In this document: in pieces, positions 55,098 through 64,000 of the stretch | Layout of the letters: each line of letters opens with the position of its first letter | How positions within the stretch are numbered: the first letter of the stretch is position 1 | Source of the DNA: Smittia aterrima | Lineage: Eukaryota > Arthropoda > Insecta > Diptera > Chironomidae | Direction of reading: 5' to 3' | Assembly (NCBI GenBank): GCA_033063855.1 | Contig: CP093829.1 | Coordinates: 14,601,537-14,665,536 of the forward strand | Length of the DNA: 64,000 nt | Position numbers and translations under genes: made by a program | Notes under the pieces: generated by a model | The model's database searches: none | What the model was told of the DNA's origin: nothing | Seen by the model: the letters and a program-made list of their open reading frames with translations, nothing else

Positions 55098-58004
55098 ATG
55101 TGTAGCATGCCGGTGAATTACAATCCATTCGTTTCAACCTTCGACGTTAGAAGAGTTTCGAGAAGTAAGTTACACAAATATTTGATTCGCGATAAAGCTG
55201 AAGAGAAAATTCTAAACGAGATTGATAACGGACCGGCTTGCGTCTACCAACAAACGAAGAATGGCCAATCCGCATTATTTCTTGCTATCGCAATGAAAAA
55301 GGAAAATGTAATAAGGAAGTTAATGACGATTTATGAGAATGATTTCAAAATACTAAAGGAAAATGGATTTAACAATGAGTCAGGCGTACTAATCGCTTTT
55401 AAAGATGACGAAATCGCCTTCGTTGAAGAAAAGCTTTCGCATTTCGCAACAGAAAACGAAGAAGAAAGTGAAAGCAACGTCGAAGGAAAATTCATATTAA
55501 TGATGAAGGAAACGAATGAGAGCGTTGCGCGAGTGAAATCAGTCGCGTGGAAAGGGGAAAATGAGCAGAAGATTTGCTTTGAAATTATCGCTAGGCTCTT
55601 CAAGAACGGAACGTTTGACGTCAATCTCTCAGGTTTACAAATGGGAGACAATTTATTCCTTGTCGCTGCTTCTCAAGGCATGAATTGGCTGCTTGAGAAG
55701 CTTCTCTCACTTGGCGCTCGTCATGATGTTTCCAACAAACAAGGTCAAACGCCATTTGAGTTCGCGTGCATCAGCAATGAAGTCGAGACTGTGAAGTGGA
55801 TGCACAAAACATTTAAGATCGATCTATTGAAGTTTATGACCGAAGGCAACGCTTTGTTCAATATTGCGAGTAACGGCAGCTTTGAAACTTTTGATTATAT
55901 CTTATCAGAGATAAAAAGATTCGATGGCGATGAGAACATCGAAGAGATCTTCAATCGAAAGACTGAATATCACGATAACAACGTTCTAATGCATGCTGTC
56001 AATTCATCAAAATACGAATTTGCAACGAAGTGTTTAAAATACAACGTCAAGCTATTTGCTGTCGATGGTTCAGGAAGCAATATTCTCCATTTGCTGTTAA
56101 AGTCGTGGCCAGGAGATCAACAACTTTGCAAAACAATCCTGGATCAACATCCTAAACTTCTTCTGGTAGAAGACTCAAATCAATGGACGCCTTTGCATCT
56201 GCTTGCAACTCGCAACTACCTCGAGGAGTTCAAAGAAATTTATGCGAATTTCCCAACATTTAAGAATTCGTTCTTTCAACATTTCGTTGACTCGCCGACA
56301 GTTCAAAAGACTAGAGATCAAATCTGGTGTCCTACACCAGGACACAACGCATTTAATGATGTAGTCAGTTATCACTTCATTGACATGGCGGAATTTATTC
56401 TTGAGAGTCATCCAGACGAGTTCGAATCATCGGAATATATTTCCGGATTGGTCAACATGTTGATCGGGTCAGGAGATTCGTTTAGTCTTATCGAGAAATT
56501 GATGAAACTCAAATATTTTGACATCAACGTTCCGGACTCTAATAAATCCTATCCACTAGCTTACGCATTGCAAGCACGTCGACTTGATACTTTCAATCTT
56601 CTTTTGAAGTCATGCAAGATAAAGGATCTTAACTTAATGGTAGATGCTCACTCGAAAGCAAATTTGTTGCACTCAGCAATTTTCTTCAATCCTGTCGATG
56701 TCAAAGGTGGTCCCTACAGAATTTGTTGCTTTCCCCGCGACGTTGACTCGTCAGATGAAGATGAACCAGAACCAGCCGACCCTTCATTTTCCATGCCTCA
56801 CTTAAGATCACCAGAAGAAAAAGCTCAGCAGCAAATTGATCGTGCAAAGACTTTTGCAATTTTTCTTGATCTCTTGAAACGTGGCGTTGATGTGAATAAC
56901 AAGGATTCGTTCGGAAAATCGCTCTTGCATCTTGCAGTCGAAAGCGATAACATTGAGGTTGCTCGAGAGCTTCTAAAACTTGGATTGAAAGTTGACGATA
57001 AAGATGACAGTGGCAATATTCCATTACACTTTATAAGATCAGTCGAACTCTTTAGAGAACTAATGCAACACGGAGCGAAATCGGAGCTCGTCAACTTAAA
57101 GAACTTGCAACACAGAACTCCCTTCATGAGCGTCGTCGCGTTGTTCTTCCAAGATAACATTCCAATTGAGCTTTTCGATGAATTCATGAAGCACAGCGCT
57201 GACGTCAACACATCCGGTCATGAAGGAAACAGACCAATACATACTGCATTAACCAAAGAATGGACAGCGAAATTGATTGAACATGGTGCTGATGTCAACG
57301 CAACAAATCACGCCGGAGAAAATATTCTTCACATCGCATTGCGTAACAACAAATATGATTTGGTGAAATATTTGCTGAGTCAAACAGATATCAACCGATT
57401 CGCTGTGTCCAACGAAGGCATATCTTATCTCGGATATTTATCGGTGGATTCTGCGAATCATCGAAAAATCTTTAAAGGTGATTTGCAAAACATTTTCAAT
57501 GAATGGATTGATAAGTTCATCGACGGAAAAAACGTTCACGGTGGAGTAATCTTGAATGACTTTATTACCTCAGGAGATTTGAAGGTTCTCAATCATCCAA
57601 AAGCAAATTTTCATCAAACCGAAGCCGATGGACAAACATCTTTGCATCACGCGATCAATCTCAACGTGAAGGTTGAACTGGTTAAGTTTTTAGTAGAAAA
57701 AGGTTTGGACATCAACGCAGTGACCGAGAATGGGATGACACCGCTTATGTTCGCAGCCGACTACAATTACACAGAGAACGCTTTGTTCTTGATCGATCAA
57801 GAGAATATTAATTTGAACCATGTGAATGCTTACGGCTTTGCTGCGATTCATTACGTCGCGAGACATGAGAATGTTGAAGTGCTTTGCAAACTGCTAGTTG
57901 CTGGAGCTGATCCAACCATTTTGAACCACGAAAATCAAACTTTCTTTGACTTATTGTCTGATTTCAACAAGAAACTCTTTGCTTCTTATGCTAAGAAAAC
58001 CTAA
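55098..58004 (+). CDS. Large ankyrin-repeat protein of unknown function
   Basis: One coding exon, 968 aa. I do not recognise a named orthologue. Ankyrin repeats run through almost the whole protein: clear ones are WLLEKLLSLGARHDVSNKQGQTPFEFAC (about 200), NQWTPLHLLAT (about 360), LLKRGVDVNNKDSFGKSLLHLAVESDNIEVARELLKLG (about 600-640), LIEHGADVNATNHAGENILHIALRNNKYDLVKYLL (about 730-765) and DGQTSLHHAINLNVKVELVKFLVEKGLDINAVTENGMTPLMFAA (about 850-890). Many other repeats are degenerate. An acidic insertion (DSSDEDEPEPADPSF) lies near 560. There is no signal peptide, membrane segment, kinase, SOCS box or death domain. It is probably a cytoplasmic scaffold. The lack of introns in the coding part is unusual next to its neighbours and could point to retroposition or intron loss. 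Confidence 0.8.
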   Translation: MCSMPVNYNPFVSTFDVRRVSRSKLHKYLIRDKAEEKILNEIDNGPACVYQQTKNGQSALFLAIAMKKENVIRKLMTIYENDFKILKENGFNNESGVLIAFKDDEIAFVEEKLSHFATENEEESESNVEGKFILMMKETNESVARVKSVAWKGENEQKICFEIIARLFKNGTFDVNLSGLQMGDNLFLVAASQGMNWLLEKLLSLGARHDVSNKQGQTPFEFACISNEVETVKWMHKTFKIDLLKFMTEGNALFNIASNGSFETFDYILSEIKRFDGDENIEEIFNRKTEYHDNNVLMHAVNSSKYEFATKCLKYNVKLFAVDGSGSNILHLLLKSWPGDQQLCKTILDQHPKLLLVEDSNQWTPLHLLATRNYLEEFKEIYANFPTFKNSFFQHFVDSPTVQKTRDQIWCPTPGHNAFNDVVSYHFIDMAEFILESHPDEFESSEYISGLVNMLIGSGDSFSLIEKLMKLKYFDINVPDSNKSYPLAYALQARRLDTFNLLLKSCKIKDLNLMVDAHSKANLLHSAIFFNPVDVKGGPYRICCFPRDVDSSDEDEPEPADPSFSMPHLRSPEEKAQQQIDRAKTFAIFLDLLKRGVDVNNKDSFGKSLLHLAVESDNIEVARELLKLGLKVDDKDDSGNIPLHFIRSVELFRELMQHGAKSELVNLKNLQHRTPFMSVVALFFQDNIPIELFDEFMKHSADVNTSGHEGNRPIHTALTKEWTAKLIEHGADVNATNHAGENILHIALRNNKYDLVKYLLSQTDINRFAVSNEGISYLGYLSVDSANHRKIFKGDLQNIFNEWIDKFIDGKNVHGGVILNDFITSGDLKVLNHPKANFHQTEADGQTSLHHAINLNVKVELVKFLVEKGLDINAVTENGMTPLMFAADYNYTENALFLIDQENINLNHVNAYGFAAIHYVARHENVEVLCKLLVAGADPTILNHENQTFFDLLSDFNKKLFASYAKKT

Positions 58005-58117
58005 ATTCTTAGTTTGTTCATCAAACGAAAATGTCTATTTAAAGTATTAATAAATTATTAAATCAACTGTTAAAACGTTGTAGTCTACTATAAAATGGCT
58101 TTATTCGTTCATTGTTT

Positions 58118-58963
58118 TCAGCAAAATATTGGACTGATTGTAATATCATCGACGCTGACATTCTCTGGAGTGTTCACGGCGTAGAAAACTGCATTTGCTA
58201 CATCTTCGACTTTTAATTTTGGAACAATTCCTAAAATTTCTGGATTTAAAGTCAGCAACATGTCAGTATCAACTTGACCCGGAGAAATACTTGTGATCCT
58301 AATTGGAAGCTTTAAAAAGCGCAATTCTTGACGAACTGTTTGACACAAAGCTGATAAAGCAAACTTTGTTGCTGGATAAATACCGAAAAACGGTTTAATT
58401 GGATATGGAATATCTGGAACACGATGTCCGAGAATGCTGTTTAAAATGACGATTTGACCTTTTCCCGTCGTCTCTCTCATTAGCTTAACTGCTTCTCGTA
58501 AACAAATACAAGGTGCAATAACATTGACGTTCATCATTTGTCTGTAGTTTGTTGTTTCCTCATCGATCATAAACTCGCTTTTCATAATTCCAGCGTTGTT
58601 GATGAAAATGTCAAGTTTTCCGAATTCCTCCTTCGTCTAAAGAAAGAAAATAAAATGAAATGGAATTTTCCATTCGGCCTGAGTCTCACCCATTTAAACG
58701 CTGCCTGGATATCTGATTCATTTTCTACGTCACATTTTCTAGCGACAATTTTTCCTCCAAATTTTCCATCGACGCGTTTGTTTAACTCTTCGATTTTCTC
58801 CATTGTCCGAGCTAATCCAAGAACGACGAATCCAGCATTTGCGAGTTTCACAGAAATTTCTGCCCCGATTCCTCTCGACGCGCCGGTAATTAAGCTGAAC
58901 AAGAAGAAACTCAAACCAAAAATCAATTAAATTTGATAGTCCTTACACAATTTTCTTCTCCAT
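58118..58963 (-). CDS. Classical short-chain dehydrogenase/reductase (DHRS11/farnesol dehydrogenase-like)
   Basis: Exons 58963-58947 (17 nt), 58894-58690 and 58636-58118; 246 aa, the usual length for classical SDRs. Cofactor site TGASRGIG is near residue 9, the NAG motif appears as INNAGI near 90, and the catalytic triad is complete (Ser in VILNSILG, Tyr and Lys in IYPATKFALSAL). An Arg in the second strand (GLARTMEKIEELNKR) favours NADP. The 3' SPGQVDTDM is also typical. In mosquitoes and other insects this subgroup includes farnesol dehydrogenases and retinal or steroid reductases, so the substrate cannot be read from sequence. No membrane segment is visible. The tiny first exon (MEKKIV) was placed because the join GT/C restores VLITGASRGIG. 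Confidence 0.9.
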
Positions 58964-59466
58964 CGTTCAATAGCAAACTCAATCAGCAAATGAAATAGCT
59001 TTTCGCATTGCTAATTGTATTTATACTGTGAAACATGAAACCAAATCAATAAGACTTGGTTAAACCTCTAAGTATCAGCTAACACTCAGAACAAGTCTAG
59101 CGGATTAGTCAAGAAAAGCGAAACCGAAAGAAAATCTTCGAAAGCTTTTCAAAAGCTTTTTAAACTTTAGGCGAACGTTGAATAAATTGAAAAAATTGAC
59201 CTTGAATTTAAATTGACTCCAAATTCGAATTTCGTTTTTCTTTTCTCTTTTTCGTAACGACATGTGTGAATGATCATTTGACGTAGTTTTGTGTTTGTCT
59301 TAGCTCGCAAATTGAGAGTTCAAACAAAATTTTCAAACAAGTATTAATTTCTGGAGTAAATATTGTGTTGGTGTCAGTTGTTCGTTCAGATAAGGTTTCG
59401 AAAGTTAGCTTGTCAGTTACTCTCCACTCTTCGATCAGAAACGTTTCCAATTAATCTCACTTTGAA
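58964..59466. other. Divergent spacer SDR / UK114 copy 1
   Basis: About 500 bp with no supported ORF; the frame from 59363 overlaps the real gene out of phase. Confidence 0.5.
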
Positions 59467-59956
59467 ATGGCCGCTACAATTGTCAAGAGAATTATTTCAA
59501 CTGCAAAAGCTCCACGTCCAGCGGCTCCTTATAATCAAGCTATCGTTGTTGATCGTACAGTTTACTTGTCAGGAGTTTTAGGAATCGACAAAGATACAAA
59601 CAAGCTGGTTGCTGGAGGAGCTGTACCGGAAGCAGTCAAAGCATTAGAGAATTTGCAAAACATTTTAGCTGCGGCTGGTTCCAAAGTCGAGAATGTGATT
59701 AAATGCACTGTTTTGCTGAACGATATTGGCGACTTTGCTGCTGTTAATCAAGAGTACACAAAAGGTTTGATTAGACAAACTTTTAAATTAATCGCAAACT
59801 TCATTATCAATTCATTCACATTTTTCAGTGTTTACGTCAAACTATCCCGTCAGAACTTGTTTCCAAGCCGGTAAACTTCCACTTGGCGCCACAGTTGAGA
59901 TTGAAGTCATTGCATTGACGGGAGATGTGAAAACAGAAACAGTCAACGTTGATTAA
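59467..59956 (+). CDS. UK114: UK114/RidA imine deaminase, copy 1
   Basis: Exons 59467-59764 and 59829-59956; 141 aa. RidA (YjgF/UK114) is a trimer that hydrolyses the reactive 2-aminoacrylate and related imines made by PLP enzymes, and in animals also protects protein synthesis and proteostasis. Conserved blocks: RIISTAKAPRPAAPYNQAIVVDRTVYLSGVLGID, ENLQNILAAAGS, VIKCTVLLNDIGDFAAVNQEY, then after the intron NYPVRTCFQAGKLPLGATVEIEVIAL. The catalytic Arg (in PVRTCFQ) and the C-terminal Glu of the VEIEVIA strand are present. The intron interrupts the codon after TK. A second copy follows 237 bp downstream on the same strand. Confidence 0.95.
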
Positions 59957-60193
59957 ATCAGCTAAAATTCTCATGTGCATCAAAGTTAAGAGCGGGAAAT
60001 AAATTGAATTGAAGAACTCGAGAAACTTATGCACTGAGTTTTTTTTTCTTAACGAGCACAACTTCATCTTCTCCCACGGCGAATATTTTATGCTTGCTGT
60101 TTATGTCTTGGTGTTTGACGACGTTGTCTTATCAAAAGTCTGATTGCGTATTGAGAGCGTATTTAGTCGTTTGTCAACTGTCTTAGATTAAAG

Positions 60194-60693
60194 ATGAGCT
60201 TAGTGAAGAAAATTATTTCTACATCGCTCTGTCCGCGACCCGTTGGTCCTTACAATCAAGCGATTATCATTGATCGAACAGTTTATTTGTCAGGTGTCGT
60301 TGGATTAGACAAAGACACAGGGAAACTCGTGACTGGTGGTGTTGTTCCCGAGACGATTAAAACTTTGGAAAACATTCAGAACTTGTTAACTGTGACTGGT
60401 TCGAATATCGATAACGTCGTCAAGTGCACAGTCTTATTAAAAGATATCGAACATTTTGCGTTGGTTAATCAAGAATATCTTAAAGGTGAATTATAAACTC
60501 TGAATCATAATCTCTTTAAGATATTTTCTTACTCAAAATCTTACTTGTAGTTTTCACAAAAAATTTCCCGGCGAGAACGTGCTACCAAGCCGGTAATCTC
60601 CCAATCGGCGCTTTGATTGAAATTGAAGTCATTGCCATTGTTGGCGACGTCAAAGTTGAAACTGTAAATGCCGACGTCGACCATAAGTTGTGA
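60194..60693 (+). CDS. UK114/RidA imine deaminase, copy 2 (tandem duplicate)
   Basis: Exons 60194-60485 and 60551-60693; 144 aa. The intron sits at the same place and phase as in copy 1 (after K, phase 1), so the pair arose by tandem duplication rather than retroposition. The catalytic Arg (FPARTCYQ) and the trimer-core sequence PYNQAIIIDRTVYLSGVVGLD are kept. It differs in ISTSLCPRPVGP at the N-terminus, in LTVTGSNIDNVVKC, and in the C-terminal tail ETVNADVDHKL. The two copies are far from identical, so the duplication is not very recent. Both look active. Confidence 0.93.
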
Positions 60694-61473
60694 AAATTGA
60701 AGAGTAAAGCAAGCTCGCGATAATAATCAAGAGGTTTTCCCTTGTTTTCTTAATAACAACTTTTCCTTTTCTTTTATAATTTTCGTGGTTTCAGCGGTCG
60801 AGGAAAATATTTCAGCCCAGCTGTCGACCAAAAAGTTTTTAAACTTTGTCCTAAATAAATATTCAATTTTCGGTCGCGATCTGCAAATTGAATCAAAAGT
60901 TTGTTTGAGTTCTTCCTACTATTTAGTGGAGAAAATTCAACGAGTCTAAATCATTTGATTGATTGCAGATTGAGGACGTGAAATTATCGCAGCAATTATG
61001 TAAACCCAGTTGCCTTTAGTTCATTGCCCGAACGCGCCATCATCGACGACCTCGTTTCTCCAATGTTATTTGCTCGTTGTTATAGAAATGGATTTTTTGT
61101 TTGTTGGACATTGGCAGGTGAATCGATAGCACAAAAGTAAATATTTGTTCTGAAAAACTGAGTGAAGCAAACACATTTTCACACGAATTAACAACTCTCT
61201 TAGTTAATAATGAATTTTTTATTAGAAAAATTAAACGATTCCACATAAATATTTTCTTTCGATTGCGAACCTTCACTGCCAATTGCTTTCATTGGACGGA
61301 ATGACTTTATTCGGTGGCTAACTTTATATTAGAAAAATATTTTATTCAACATTCGTCATCCTTGGTTATCTCTAGAGATATTTAATTCCTTATATTGCTT
61401 CTAAAGTATTTAAATTAATTGCAATGAAATATTTTTGAACATCAAGTACAACGACAATTATAAAGAAAAGATT
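60694..61473. other. Intergenic DNA after the UK114 pair
   Basis: 780 bp without a supported gene; the minus-strand frame near 61282-61040 has no recognisable features. Confidence 0.45.
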
Positions 61474-61890
61474 TCAATCTAAAGTCTCATCTGCGACTTC
61501 GCTTTTTGTAGGGCTTTCTTCTTCGAAGCTTTCTTCTTCAAAGCTTTTAATAAAGTACTCAAGGGAGTCAACAACATCTGGTGGGATATCCTGTTGATCT
61601 TCCGATGAATTCTCGCGATACATTTTACTTAAATTAATTTTGCATTCATTTTCATCTTCGAGAAAACTCTCCATGCTTGCGTGTCTTGCTCTTTGATATT
61701 TTTTCTTGAAGAAAACATCTTGTAACTCTTCCCAATAAGTCGCCGATGGTTGCTGAGACGCTTTTTCGTCTTCCATGTCCTCTTGAACAGCGATCGATTT
61801 TTGCAGTTTTTTAACTGCTGGTCTTGCAACTAACTGTCGAGCCCTTAAATTTATTTTATTTCTGGTTAACGTAGAACTCGTGAACCACAT
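61474..61890 (-). CDS. Uncharacterised acidic protein
   Basis: Single-exon frame, 138 aa, ATG start at 61890. I do not recognise the family. The first 35 residues are basic and hydroxylated with no acids (MWFTSSTLTRNKINLRARQLVARPAVKKLQK), resembling a mitochondrial presequence; the rest is strongly acidic (EDMEDEKASQQ, EDENECK, FEEESFEEES). The duplicated FEEES unit near the C-terminus comes from a short internal DNA repeat. Codon use and length make it a better candidate than most unassigned frames here, but there is no splice or homology evidence. Confidence 0.45.
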   Translation of the reverse strand: MWFTSSTLTRNKINLRARQLVARPAVKKLQKSIAVQEDMEDEKASQQPSATYWEELQDVFFKKKYQRARHASMESFLEDENECKINLSKMYRENSSEDQQDIPPDVVDSLEYFIKSFEEESFEEESPTKSEVADETLD

Positions 61891-62277
61891 TTGTACATTT
61901 TGAAAAGTTTTGATATTTCAGAAAAGCATAAAATTACCAGCAAATTTACATCTTTCCTTGCTCAGATGAAAGTTTTATTTTCCTTCAAGTTTTCTATTTA
62001 CATTTCAATTTAAAAACTTTCGTTTTTCATTTTTACATCTCGGCAACCTGCAGTTAAACTTTCGCTATCAGTTTTTCCCACAATGTACAGAGAAAAATTT
62101 ATTTTTCCCGGTCTAACATCGACCCACTCTTACACAGCTGTTACTTCAATCGACTAACAGAGGTGAACTTTCCATAAATTATTCAGACAGAAGCTCACAG
62201 GGAAAATGTACACAAAAGCTAATAAAACTGAACACAGATAACGCTTTGGTCTTTATCGTTGCAAAAGAAATTTCGGA
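61891..62277. other. Spacer between two uncertain genes
   Basis: About 390 bp, divergent between the frame at 61890 and the possible first exon at 62278. Confidence 0.4.
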
Positions 62278-62366
62278 ATGGAAGCTGAGCGAACATCAAC
62301 TTTGGATAAACAGAAATATAATTTGCATGAACTTCCAAATCAAACGAAGATGATCTTCTTAGAAGG
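62278..62366 (+). CDS. Possible first exon of an unidentified gene
   Basis: ATG at 62278 opens 29 codons (MEAERTSTLDKQKYNLHELP then SNEDDLLR) that end at a good donor, AG/GTAAAT, in phase 2. Without splicing it would stop one codon later. No following exon is apparent before 64000, so if real the gene continues past the right edge. Confidence 0.3.
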
Positions 62367-63000
62367 TAAATTTTAAGTTTTTGAGAACTGATGTAGGACT
62401 ATGTCAGCTATGAAAATCCCCTTTGCTATTTGACGTCCTTGTTTGCTTAGATCAAACATAATCACTCAAGTTTAAATGAAAGCAAAAAATAAATTTCGTC
62501 CCAAGAGCCATCCCAGATTTATTCATTTTTTTTTTGTGCAACGTGTTAACGGTATCATGGTAATCAATATTTGTATTGACATTTTTATGCTGATGGGCTT
62601 CAATTAATTTAATCAGTTTTGGTATTTTACATAAAATTTAATTTTTTCTTCTTTGAGTTTGTGACAATTTAAAGTTTGTTTTTTGAAAAATATTCAAGGG
62701 TTATTTAGAATACTGCTTACATCAATTCAGATTTAATTATTTACATTCATTTCTTGTTAGGATTTTGCTCTTATTTAATGGTTAGATAAATTAAGAGGAT
62801 CTAGAAAGAGTGAAGGAAGGAAATCGTTAGTTAATGGACTTAAGAAAGAAGGAAAAAGTGAAATTTCATTTGTTCTGCTTTGTTGAGATTGTTTTCACTT
62901 TGTTAATGAGACTTGTGACGACACAGAAAGGTTTTCTTCTAAGTGATTCTACAATGTGATTTGCTCTCGATGCTTCAATTTACAGCGGATTGTTGTTTAC
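62367..63000. other. Non-coding DNA 3' of the acidic helical gene
   Basis: About 630 bp AT-rich, without a supported ORF. It would be intron of the 62278 gene if that exon is real. Confidence 0.4.
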
Positions 63001-63635
63001 TCACTCGTCTTTGATGTCTTCAACAACGAGATCGTCTTCTGACTTTTTTATTTGAGTTTCCTCAGCGGGTGGTTCCTCCTCTACTTTTGGCTCTTCACTA
63101 GAGTTCTCAGAGTTTTCTGGAGGCGTTTCTTGTTCACCGTTCAGATTATCGAGCTCCTCGACTGTTGCTTGTGGTGAAAATGGATTGTCATCAACATTCA
63201 TTATTTTCTCGATTTCTGGCTCAGAGTTGTTGTTGATGTTTTGCTGAATAGTTTCTATTGAGTGCGATGGCGAATTCAAGCTCAACTTATCCATAGCTTG
63301 ATCCTTCATCGATTCGAGACTTTCGACAGCTTCATTCTTAAGATCAACAATTCCAGTCTCCGCATCACGGATGACATCTTCTGTATCTTTAATCAATTCA
63401 TCAGCAATCTTATCAGCTTCGTCGCCAATACTTTGACCTTTGCTCAGCATTTCATTCTTCAAGTTCTCCATATTCTCATCCAGTAAGTGATTCGTTGACT
63501 CGATCGATTCCTTAAGCGGGATTTTCGTCATTCCGTCATTAATTACATCGCCTATCGAGTTTGTCATGCCATTCACAGTCTCAACCATCGTATCTTTGAT
63601 CTGACCAACGCTTTCTGTAATGTTTTCGCCGAGTT
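63001..63635 (-). CDS. Last exon of an acidic, helix-rich protein (5' end outside window)
   Basis: The exon starts at 63635 after TTTTCAG (preceding phase 1) and ends with TGA at 63001, about 211 codons. I do not recognise the family. The first two thirds form long amphipathic helices rich in D, E, K, N and S with spaced hydrophobics (ELGENITESVGQIKDTMVE, SIGDEADKIADELIKDTEDV, LKNEAVESLESMKDQAMDKL). The last third is disordered and acidic (EEPKVEEEPPAEETQIKKSE). The pattern resembles lipid-associated or LEA-like helical proteins, but there is no LEA 11-mer consensus that I can define. Upstream exons lie to the right of 63635 or outside the window. Confidence 0.65.
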
Positions 63636-64000
63636 CTGAAAAGAAACGAAAAGAAAGTGAAAGTTAACGACCCTTCCAAGTAGAATAAATTAAAGGAAAA
63701 GTTTCCGGCCGTTTCTGTTATTTATAAAACGGCCCAGCGAGTTATTCATTAAAATTTCCAGTTACACATTTTCAGCCTTTTCTTCGTCGCAATTAAGTGA
63801 TTTCTTGCCAGTCGTCATAAACCGTGAAGTGACTTGACCTGTTAGCCTTCGCATGGGGAAAAGTCAAACTCTGAGAATAGCCGGAAAGAAAACTGTCATG
63901 GAATTAACTTTGAATATTCGAAAGGAAATTGGATTGCTAGTTTTAGCTTGAGGGCAACAAACCTTGTTTGTACATTATGTATTTCTAAAATTATAAATTG
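63636..64000. other. Right edge, probably intron of the acidic helical gene
   Basis: No supported exon in these 365 bp. They would be intron sequence on the minus strand. Confidence 0.4.

Noticed and set aside
1..64000. tRNA or rRNA genes, CRISPR arrays, intact transposons
   Set aside because: None was seen by eye. A covariance-model scan was not possible, so a divergent small RNA gene could have been missed.

Overview
This is eukaryotic nuclear DNA from an insect, most probably a dipteran and perhaps a lower (nematoceran) fly such as a midge. The evidence is short GT-AG introns (mostly 50-120 bp), AT-rich spacers, Drosophila-like proteins (Ino80, Mettl3, Ir21a, a serpentine-type chitin deacetylase, gemini, Rh5-type opsin, midlife crisis, Pex23, UK114), and TATA boxes close to single-exon inducible genes. 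The species cannot be told from the window. All gene models were built by hand from reading frames, splice sites and phase arithmetic; every complete multi-exon model sums to a multiple of three.

Layout. 1-7.2 kb: Ino80 (minus, cut by the left edge) and Mettl3 (plus) diverge from a 131-bp promoter; then a mitochondrial ETF-beta lysine methyltransferase and a secreted S1 protease. 7.5-20.2 kb: five single-exon Gadd45-family genes on both strands, with the cooling-receptor gene Ir21a embedded among them. 21.4-22.0 kb: a four-exon gene, too fragmented to show up in a simple ORF scan, that encodes only the association (hub) domain of CaMKII, without kinase. 23.4-30.4 kb: a chitin deacetylase with a 4.2-kb first intron. 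31-35.2 kb: Rrp42, mdlc and Adat3, all plus-strand housekeeping genes. 37.4-42.8 kb: the CP2 factor gemini with two alternative N-termini. 43.7-44.9 kb: a blue-type opsin. 45-50 kb: Cep78, peroxiredoxin-5 and Rev7 on minus, with a secreted single-VWC (Vago-like) gene on plus. 50.4-58 kb: Pex23/TECPR1 and a large ankyrin protein. 58.1-60.7 kb: a short-chain dehydrogenase and a tandem pair of UK114/RidA genes. 61-64 kb: poorly recognised genes, including an acidic helical protein that runs off the right edge.

The parts that look unusual are the Gadd45 expansion (Drosophila has one gene) with a shared GAGAG-plus-TATA promoter design, the free-standing CaMKII hub gene, and a 5-nt microexon in Mettl3 that supplies part of the catalytic DPPW motif. 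Several perfect inverted repeats and one dispersed motif near GTGACCTGAAATAAAT are also listed.

The genes do not form one pathway. Stress-related functions are frequent (Gadd45 paralogues, Prx5, RidA, VWC immune-type peptide, Rev7), but this may be coincidence.
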